From contig JABAQZ010000022.1 in assembly GCA_019187405.1 (NCBI GenBank), forward strand, positions 1 to 64,000: 64,000 nt of DNA, given 5' to 3'. The stretch's first letter is position 1. Each line of letters begins with the position of its first letter. This document shows, one piece after another, positions 54,400 to 61,036 of the stretch. The position numbers and the translations under genes were made by a program. Source of the stretch: Ignavibacteria bacterium. Lineage in GTDB: Bacteria; Bacteroidota; Ignavibacteria; Tepidaquicellales; Tepidaquicellaceae. The notes under the pieces are model-generated. The model saw only the letters and a program-made list of their open reading frames with translations. It was not told the DNA's origin and made no database searches.

Positions 54400-55740
54400 T
54401 CAAGAGTTGAAAATTTCCGGAGGGTCTCCTTCAAACAAATATCCCGGTTCATAAATCTCCATGTGCTTTACAACATCAGCTTCTACACCACCACCGCTTC
54501 CGGTAAGCCATACTCTACCATCAGGTAAAAGCAATGCTGTTGTATGATGTTCTCTTGGGTAAACATGAGCCGGTGCCATGCTTGACTGTAAATTAGTTTG
54601 TGTAGTATCGATTATTTCAGTACTCCTGACAGGTAATTGTCCAAAATCAAATTGATTTCCTCCAACGACAAACAATTTATCATCAGGAAGAATAACAGTT
54701 AAATGATTTTTTCTTGCAAAAAATGAGAAATTATTCAAATGTGTCCATTGCGGAGTACCAGATGCAATGTCTATTATATCTGCAGACCTGATTGCATAAC
54801 TATCATATCCAACTTCGCTAGTGCTTCCACCATTCAATATAACTTTAGCAGAAGTCTAAGGAGGGAGAAGAGGTAACATGGTAGATGTTCCATTGAGACG
54901 GTATTCATTTCGAGCTGATCCTAACGGTTGCCAATAACCCCCATTTGGTATGCCATTCCAGTACGGATTAAATATCCATGATTGCTTAAAAGGTAAACAA
55001 TAAAAAATTTTCCCTGCATTAGGGCCTGACGGGATAAGGTGTGCGCTTGGATAATATTCAAAATGTCCATTAAATGGTTGTGTTGCTTGTGAATAAGGGA
55101 AATAACTCCAGCCCTTGTTTTCATCATAATATTGTGGCTCTCTTGCTAAGATCCAAGTGCCATGAGGATCATCATCTACTATCCATCCTGACATTACCAC
55201 AATCTTACCTTCAAATCCTTGCGGTGTTACTCCAAGTTGAGTTAAAGTGGGATAGAATCTGTCGTCTCCCATTAAAAACGGTTTACCGGTTTCTACACCT
55301 GCGGGCTGCCATTCCTGCCCCGGAGCAGAAAACGGATCAAATATATATGTATAATTTATTCCCCTAAGTCCTGGTGTAGGGTAATGCGGAACATCCTCTG
55401 GAGTGGGGTCAGCAGCTTTAATACCACCTGCCATCATTATTTTCCCATCTGCCATTTGTAATTGACCGCAGCAAAAAAGCCTTGGAGGAATAACTGGATC
55501 ATAAGGTATTGGCTAATCTGGAATATCCTGCTGAGTTGGAGGTTCACCTGGATTATTTGGATCCCATATTCGGGATTGAATTAACTTATTTTGACCTTCT
55601 CTGGGAAAGGCAAAGTGAAAAAGAACTTTCCATTCTTGATTCTGTAAATTCGTGCAAATCAAACAAGCATGTGCGGCAATATGTTCTGTATCAGAAACAA
55701 TGTAAGGTTGTTCTTCAGGTTGGGGAGTATTAAATACAAG
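54400..55740 (-). pseudogene. galactose oxidase/Kelch-like secreted protein, broken by in-frame TAG codons
   Basis: A single minus-strand frame carries a Kelch-type copper-radical-oxidase-like protein: HIAAHACLICTNLQNQEWKVLFHF, then after a TAG (55513-55515) PIPYDPVIPPRLFCCGQLQMADGKIMMAGG, YTYIFDPFSAPGQEWQPAGV, MGDDRFYPTLTQL, and after a second TAG (54856-54858) TSAKVILNGGS, VVGGNQF, PREHHTTALLLPDGRVWLTG and YLFEGDPPEIFNS before a TGA. The frame is otherwise preserved for 1.3 kb. The 5' end is fused to a transposase fragment and the sorting tail is out of frame further on. A normal RF1 gene and TAG-terminated genes in the window argue against recoding, so I call a pseudogene. Confidence 0.8.
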
Positions 55741-55998
55741 CCAGTTAATTGCATCGGCATTCTTCTTAAGCTTTGCTTCTAGCAATTCTATCTTTTTTTC
55801 CTGGGCGGAATTGATTGCTGTGGATTTTCCCTCGAAAATTGAAGCTGCATTCTCGAAGAGTTTTTTCTTCCAGTTGTAGATATCATTAACATGTACGTTG
55901 TACTTTTCAGCGACCTGGCTGACCGGAGTGTTATTCTCAAGAAGTTCTCTGAGAATGGTGATCTTTTGTTCTGCGGTGTAACGTTTTTTCTCGTTCAT
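55741..55998 (-). mobile_element. IS3-type orfA transposase fragment
   Basis: The first about 85 residues of the frame (MNEKKRYTAEQKITILRELL, then NTPVSQVAEKYNVHVNDIYNWKKKLFENA, EKKIELLEAKLKK) are the helix-turn-helix and coiled-coil of an IS3-family orfA (HTH_8/Tnp_8). At about 55741 the frame passes directly into the oxidase-like pseudogene, with no orfB. The insertion or deletion thus created a chimeric reading frame. No clear terminal repeat was found. Confidence 0.75.
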
Positions 55999-56084
55999 TT
56001 TGGAATTTCCTTTGGTTAAGTTTACAAATATAATTATTCAGAAATTCCATTTCCACTTGAAGCATTACATATAGATATAGCTGC

Positions 56085-56438
56085 ATGATAACCAATTTGG
56101 ATTTACCCTGTGAACAGATTTGGAATATTTATAAACAAAGAGCCGATACGGAAAATAGAATAAAAGAACTAAAATATGATTTTGGATTCGATAGTTTCAA
56201 TATGAAAGATTTTTATGCAACTGAAGCATGCCTTAATATTGCTATGATAGTATACAATCTGATGAGTTTATTCAGACAAGCATTGATTAAACATGACGTT
56301 TAAAATACTCTGTCAACACTCCGATATAAATTTATGAACATTGGAGCATACATGATCAAAGATGGAAATCATACGATATTAAAGTTATCGTTAGCAATAA
56401 AAAGAAGAGAATGGTTTAAAGGTTTATGGGCTCAATAA
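56085..56438 (+). mobile_element. IS1380/IS4-type transposase C-terminal remnant
   Basis: The frame ITNLDLPCEQIWNIYKQRADTENRIKEL, FGFDSFNMKDFYATEACLNIAMIVYNLMSLFRQ is the C-terminal DDE part (Y-x2-R-x3-E-x2-IKELK with the last acidic residue) of IS1380-like transposases. A TAA at 56301-56303 interrupts it, after which the same frame goes on with TLRYKFMNIGAYMIKDGNHT and RREWFKGLWAQ to 56438. N-terminal two thirds are missing. Inactive. Confidence 0.8.
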
Positions 56439-56689
56439 AATCAATTTTGTTGGCCGTTTTCATTCACTTGATAATTTTCTAATGAAAAATCTGGGTTTAA
56501 TACTCTTTAAATTTTATTTATTTTAAAATTTGAGGTAAACAGATTGAATTTATTTACTCTAAATTTAGGGAAACTATCAAATTTATTAAGTTAATTGAAT
56601 CTTAGCTTTTGGTACTCTGCTTAAGAAATTTAGTTTATACAATAAACACAAAATCTATTATTTTAAAAATCAAAACGAAAGGAATCGTC

Positions 56690-57511
56690 ATGATAAAGTA
56701 TTTTCTACTCTTAATTTTCGTTTCTGCAAATGTATTTGCCCAAAACAATTTTACTGTAGAATGGGATAGCCCTACAGGATGGGCTACTCCTAATGGTCCA
56801 TATGATTATGATGGTATAGTAAAACTTTTTTCCACTTCGAATATTTATCATATTGTTTTAGTGGACGTAAATGATGAACATAATGTAAGATTTTACAATG
56901 GTTCCACCCACAATCTAGATTATAGCTGGACTTGGTCCGGCAGCGAACCGTTTTATGCTGGTGGAATCGCTGGTGTTTATTACGGTGATTACTTTACATC
57001 CAACAAATTTGATGTAACCGGTGATGGGATAAATGAATTCATTCAAGCTTATAACAAAATAGTTAACCCGGTAAATGGAAACGTTATTTATTCACCAGTA
57101 GCGGGTTACAACGTGACGTACATTATTGATATTGATGGAGATGGATTTTTAGAAATAATTGAAAAAAGTTCGACTTTTCCCCATCGAATTAGAATCATCT
57201 CAACTCCCGCCCAATCTGTTTCTGTAGAAAATAATAACCAGATTGTAAAGGATTATCAGCTGAAGCAAAACTTTCCGAACCCATTTAATCCATCTACAAC
57301 AATCGAGTACACTCTGAATAAAAGTTCATATGTGAAAATAGTTATTTATAACATTCAAGGTAAGGAAGTGAATGTATTAGTTAATCAAGAACAAATTCCC
57401 GGAACCTATAAATTAAATTTTAGCGGAAGTAATTTATCTTCCGGAACATATTTTTACAGTTTGATTGTCGACGGAATGACTGAATCGAAGAAGATGATCG
57501 TGCTTAAGTAA
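56690..57511 (+). CDS. secreted protein with T9SS sorting domain
   Basis: About 273 residues from the ATG at 56690 (IKYFLLLIFVSANVFAQ signal peptide; AAAGG box upstream); a longer frame reaches 56609 without a signal at its start. The middle part has FG-GAP/VCBS-like calcium segments (DVTGDGINEFIQAY; DIDGDGFLEIIEKS), suggesting a beta-propeller or calcium-stabilised repeat domain, and IVKDYQLKQNFPNPFNPSTTIEYTL to MIVLK is the sorting domain. Surface or secreted; no enzymatic motif. Placed within the accessory region, so it may be recently acquired. Confidence 0.82.
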   Translation: MIKYFLLLIFVSANVFAQNNFTVEWDSPTGWATPNGPYDYDGIVKLFSTSNIYHIVLVDVNDEHNVRFYNGSTHNLDYSWTWSGSEPFYAGGIAGVYYGDYFTSNKFDVTGDGINEFIQAYNKIVNPVNGNVIYSPVAGYNVTYIIDIDGDGFLEIIEKSSTFPHRIRIISTPAQSVSVENNNQIVKDYQLKQNFPNPFNPSTTIEYTLNKSSYVKIVIYNIQGKEVNVLVNQEQIPGTYKLNFSGSNLSSGTYFYSLIVDGMTESKKMIVLK

Positions 57512-57626
57512 TTAATAACTTACTGATGATTTTGTGGGAGGGATAGTGATCGGTTCTTTTGAAAATTGAATTTTTATGAAACTAATTTCATTTGTAACAT
57601 GCTCCTTCATTAAAAAAATAATAGTC

Positions 57627-58855
57627 ATGAAAACTTTAATATTTATTTCAGTAACGTTTGTTTTTTGTCTAAATGCTCATTCCCAAAGTGGCTGGTTCAG
57701 TCAGCCAAGCGGTTCTGGTGAGCTTTTGACTTCCGTTTATTTTGTAAATAATTCTACGGGCTGGTGTGTCGGTTATAACGGTACAATTCTAAAGACAACT
57801 AATGGTGGTTCAAGCTGGACAGCACAAATAAGTGGAACAAATTCAATTCATTTTAATTCAGTTGATTTCTCTGATGTGAATACCGGCTGGATAGCGGGGG
57901 GGTTTCCAGCAACAATTCTAAAGACAACTAATGGAGGTTTAAATTGGTCACCAAGTACTCAAAGCGGAACAACTAATTCTTTGACATCTATTTATCTCAT
58001 TGACAGTAACACAGGCTGGGTAGTAAGTGATGTAATTCTCAAAACAACAAACGGAGGTTCAAATTGGATGACTCAGTTAAGCTTATCCGGAAATTTTCTT
58101 CATTCTATTTGTTTTGTTAATAGTTTGACAGGTTGGACTGTTGGTACATCAGGGAAAATACTTAAGACAACAAATGGCGGTTCAAACTGGGTTACGCAAG
58201 TGAGTGGGACATTTTTAACATTATATTCGGTATATTTTCTGGATGTTAATTCAGGCTGGGCAGTGGGTAGCAGTGGATCACACCTCAAAACAACAAACGG
58301 AGGTTCAAATTGGCTGTACCCAAGTGATACAATTACATTTGCTGGATTGACATCAGTTCATTTTGTTGACAGCAACACCGGTTGGGTAACTGCTGGTGGT
58401 TCACGGATATTTTCCATACAACTAATGGTGGTTTAAACTGGGGTGAACAGACAAGTGGTATAAATAGTAGTTTGAATTCTGTTTATTTCATTAACAACAA
58501 CACGGGCTGGGTAGTTGGTAATTCCGGTATAATTCTGAAGACGATAAATGGAGGGACGATTGGGATTCAAATGATTTCATTAAATATACCTAAACAACTC
58601 TCCCTTTACCAAAACTATCCAAACCCCTTCAATACAGCAACCAACATCAAATTCGATATTCCAAAGAAATCATTTGTGAAGCTGATGATTTATAATTCTT
58701 TGGGTAAAGAAGTTTCGAGGTTAGTCAATGAGGTATTGAATGCGGGAAGTTATAAGGCGGACTGGGATGCTAATAGATATCCGAGCGGAGTGTATTTTTA
58801 TAGAATTCAAACCGAGGATTTTGTAAAAACTAAGAGTCTGGTGTTGTTGAAGTAA
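57627..58855 (+). pseudogene. YCF48/BNR-repeat secreted protein with T9SS sorting domain, one frameshift
   Basis: Signal peptide from the Met at 57627 (KTLIFISVTFVFCLNAHSQ), then about seven repeats of roughly 45 residues with the pattern SVYFVNNSTGWCVGYNGTILKTTNGGSSW (photosystem-assembly YCF48/BNR blades). At about 58410-58413 the frame slips in a TTTT run (IFS in place of IFHTTNGGLNW): a single extra T. The plus-one frame then continues with GEQTSGINSSLNSVYFINN and ends in QNYPNPFNTATNIKFDI...SLVLLK. One frameshift in a homopolymer may be a sequencing error, a phase-variable site or a true break. The near-identical DNA repeats also favour recombination. Confidence 0.82.
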
Positions 58856-58878
58856 TAATAGGTACCAACTTTTAAAAT

Positions 58879-58995
58879 TTGCCTTTTTTTAAGTGTAGCA
58901 ATAGCTCTTCCTCAGTCAAGGTAGTATTTTGCTTCACAAAATCTCCACCTGTGACTTCGGCGGGCTCCCTTTGCTATTTTTATTTATAGAGGCAA
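58879..58995. repeat. structured palindromic element, copy B
   Basis: Homologue of the element at 53028-53152. Arms: TTGCCT/AGGCAA (58879-58884, 58990-58995), TAGCAA/TTGCTA (58896-58901, 58971-58976), AGCTC/GGGCT (58903-58907, 58962-58966), GTCAAGGT with ACCTGTGAC, and an extra hairpin ATTTTG/CAAAAT (58926-58931, 58937-58942). Where copy A has AGCGTC/GACGCT, copy B has TAGCAA/TTGCTA: both arms changed together, while the loop words CAAGGTAGTA and CGGGCTCCC are kept. Confidence 0.7.
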
Positions 58996-59020
58996 GTAAG
59001 CAGATTGCCTCTATTTTTTT
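58988..59020 (+). terminator. terminator sharing an arm with the structured element
   Basis: AGAGGCAA (58988-58995), 9-nt loop, TTGCCTCT (59005-59012), then ATTTTTTTA. The left arm can pair instead with TTGCCT at 58879-58884, as in an attenuator. Confidence 0.8.
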
Positions 59021-59044
59021 ATTACTGCTTTTAAAAATAATTAT

Positions 59045-59185
59045 ATGTCTCAAAGACATAATGAGTTCAAGGAACTTGAGAAAAAAGTCTGTGCGTGGCT
59101 ACAAATACAAGAGCATGCAATTTGTAATCTTGATGAAAGGGATTTGTATTGGAAGCGTTGGCATAGTAAAAGCCGGAAGACCTAA
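59045..59185 (+). CDS. possible 46-residue protein
   Basis: ATG to TAA frame reading SQRHNEFKELEKKVCAWLQI then QEHAICNLDERDLYWKRWHSKSRKT: rich in Trp and charged residues, unlike random AT-rich sequence. It lies between two terminators (58988 and 59207), so would be a single small unit. No good ribosome-binding site. Not recognised. Confidence 0.3.
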   Translation: MSQRHNEFKELEKKVCAWLQIQEHAICNLDERDLYWKRWHSKSRKT

Positions 59186-59206
59186 TACAAAAGATGTCGA
59201 TGTAGT

Positions 59207-59235
59207 GAGAGACGCGAGAGCAGTCTCTTTTTTAT
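59207..59235 (+). terminator. terminator-like hairpin
   Basis: GAGAC (59209-59213), loop of nine, GTCTC (59223-59227) followed by TTTTTT. Short stem. Confidence 0.6.
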
Positions 59236-59269
59236 TAAGAAGTAATCTAATTTAACTAATTACAATTAT

Positions 59270-59440
59270 ATGGAGTATATTTTTGAAGATTATATTGAGA
59301 GGATAGATTTTAAGAATGGAGGAAGTATGTTACCGAGAATTAAGATAAATGGTAATTGGTATTTCGTTGATTGGAGATTAAAGGAGTTTAGAAATGTAGA
59401 TGATTTTAGTGATTCGATTCGGTTTGATGAACTAGAATAG
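59270..59440 (+). CDS. small hypothetical protein (56 residues)
   Basis: ATG to TAG frame: EYIFEDYIERIDFKNGGSML, then PRIKINGNWYFVDWRLKEFR and NVDDFSDSIRFDELE. The mixture of Trp, Tyr, Arg and Asp looks like a real folded small protein of the kind carried by mobile elements. It precedes the truncated conjugation ATPase by 180 nt, in which no other gene is seen. Function unknown. Confidence 0.5.
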   Translation: MEYIFEDYIERIDFKNGGSMLPRIKINGNWYFVDWRLKEFRNVDDFSDSIRFDELE

Positions 59441-59622
59441 TAGGAATAGGTATATTGATTAGAATTTGACTAATTAAGTGGTGAGTATTTTTATGCTTCG
59501 ATTAGAAAGATGTGTGATAATTGTTTGAATGTTTTAATAAGGTTTATGAAAGGAATGTTTCTATGTTTTGAAATTGATTAGAATAGGTTAATGGATTATG
59601 AAAGTTGTTGGAATAGAGTTGA

Positions 59623-60744
59623 ATGTGGAAGTTAATATTATTTTTAGGAGGAAGGAAGAAGGAAGAAGTTTTCATAGACCCTTCCGGTGTTAGTTGCCGA
59701 AAAATTTATCACAATATTCAAGACAAGGAAAAAGTAATCTACATTTCAATTGAGTCACCCAAAATCATTAATCCTATTCACAAGGAAGGATATAGTCTTG
59801 ATATTCTCATCCAAGAATTTATACAAATCTTAGACGTTCTAATTACGCTTACCGCATCAAATCCCGAAAGCACTGTTATGATGAGATTAATAATTGGTCA
59901 TGCTATGAGGGCAATAAGCCGGGAAGATCAAAAGAATATACAATTCATTAATGACTTGTTGCTTAATAGGGATACGAGAAAAATATTGGCTAAACAATTA
60001 GAGCAAGAAAAAAGACAGCATACAGAAGAATACAGATTTTGGAATACATTTGATCATTCATCGAATTGGCAAAGGTCAGAAAGTGCTCAAAGAGTTGCTG
60101 CACGACTTTCTGAAATCTCCACCGGAGAAATGAAGCAGTTTACTATTGGCAAGAATGAGTTGGATATTGAAGATATTGTAAAGAATAAAAAAATTGTTTT
60201 GGTTGATACTTCACGAATGACAAAGAACAGTAAAATCTATCTGACAAATCTTTTAGTGTATGCAGTGTATTCGTATGCATTATTTTCAGAAAATATGTTT
60301 CTCAAAAACCCTGATCCATTGATAGTCTATGTTGATGAGTTTTCAATTGTCGTAAGTGATTTATTCGATGAACTCCTTGCTACTACTCGAAAGCAATCAA
60401 TCGGGTTTGTCCTGGCGCATCAGAACTTTAGCCAAATTCCAAAAAATATTTTGGATACTATTATGGGTGTTGTTGATACCATGATTAGCTTTACTTGCGG
60501 AGATACTGAAGCAAAACGGTTTGGTGAAATTTTTGACGTCAAACCACGAGAGTTAATGGATTTATCTCCATACTCAGCCTGGATACGCTTAGGCAATGAT
60601 AACATCTTAACGGACTTGTATGAGCCGGTAATGGATTATGTTCCACCATTGCCCGAAAAGATAATTTCGCCTAAACCAATAGACACTAAAACTGAGTATT
60701 GGTTTTTGGCTGACGAGGAGGATAGTTGGCAGTACATAAGCTAG
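59623..60744 (+). CDS. VirD4/TraG-like conjugation ATPase, C-terminal part only
   Basis: A 373-residue frame corresponding to the C-terminal part of a type IV coupling-protein-like ATPase. The Walker B region is DPLIVYVDEFSIVV (about residue 231), followed by LFDELLATTRKQSIGFVLAHQNFSQIP (the sensor/arginine segment), TMISFTCGDTEAKRFGEIF and LSPYSAWIRLG. Upstream there is VIYISIESPKIINPI and an all-alpha region (QFIQILDVLITLT), but no Walker A (GxxGxGKS) and no membrane anchor; the first 20 residues (ILFLGGRKKEE) look like foreign sequence. So it is 5'-truncated, or its first part was lost in the insertion. With the Replic_Relax-like gene 8 kb away it points to a degraded conjugative or mobilizable element. 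Confidence 0.75.
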   Translation: MWKLILFLGGRKKEEVFIDPSGVSCRKIYHNIQDKEKVIYISIESPKIINPIHKEGYSLDILIQEFIQILDVLITLTASNPESTVMMRLIIGHAMRAISREDQKNIQFINDLLLNRDTRKILAKQLEQEKRQHTEEYRFWNTFDHSSNWQRSESAQRVAARLSEISTGEMKQFTIGKNELDIEDIVKNKKIVLVDTSRMTKNSKIYLTNLLVYAVYSYALFSENMFLKNPDPLIVYVDEFSIVVSDLFDELLATTRKQSIGFVLAHQNFSQIPKNILDTIMGVVDTMISFTCGDTEAKRFGEIFDVKPRELMDLSPYSAWIRLGNDNILTDLYEPVMDYVPPLPEKIISPKPIDTKTEYWFLADEEDSWQYIS

Positions 60745-60835
60745 ACTCATATCTCACCATTCAATTTTACCTACATTTCAATTCTTAAATTATTATGGTA
60801 TATTCAAATCAATATATTTTAATCAAAGAATCACT

Positions 60836-61033
60836 ATGACAACTATAGGAAAAAACATAAAGAAATACAGGGAAAAGGCACAAATATCTCAGGACAAACT
60901 ATCTAAATTAGCAGATATTTCAGCAAATACGGTAGCAAAATTAGAGTTAGAGGAAAGCTCTAATCCTACAATAGAAACTTTACAAAAGATAGCTAAAGCG
61001 TTAAATGTAACTATTGATGATTTAATCAAATAG
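60836..61033 (+). CDS. XRE-family helix-turn-helix regulator
   Basis: A 65-residue single-domain Cro/CI-like DNA-binding protein: IGKNIKKYREKAQISQDKLSKLADISANTVAKLE (helices 1-3 with the recognition helix ISANTVAKLE), NPTIETLQKIAKALNVTIDDLI. It is followed by the SNF2 helicase gene with only 3 nt between stop and start, so it is probably the autoregulator of that operon. Dimeric binding is expected. Confidence 0.92.
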   Translation: MTTIGKNIKKYREKAQISQDKLSKLADISANTVAKLELEESSNPTIETLQKIAKALNVTIDDLIK

Positions 61034-61036
61034 CTT

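Noticed and set aside
54400-55740. Amber recoding (pyrrolysine-like or suppressed TAG) of the oxidase-like frame
   Set aside because: RF1 is encoded in the window, several genes end in TAG, and the 5' end is a transposase fusion with the sorting tail out of frame, all pointing to a pseudogene.
58929-59255. 108-residue plus-strand frame
   Set aside because: It runs through the structured element, a terminator hairpin and a second terminator, and its hydrophobic stretch is simply translated T-rich sequence.
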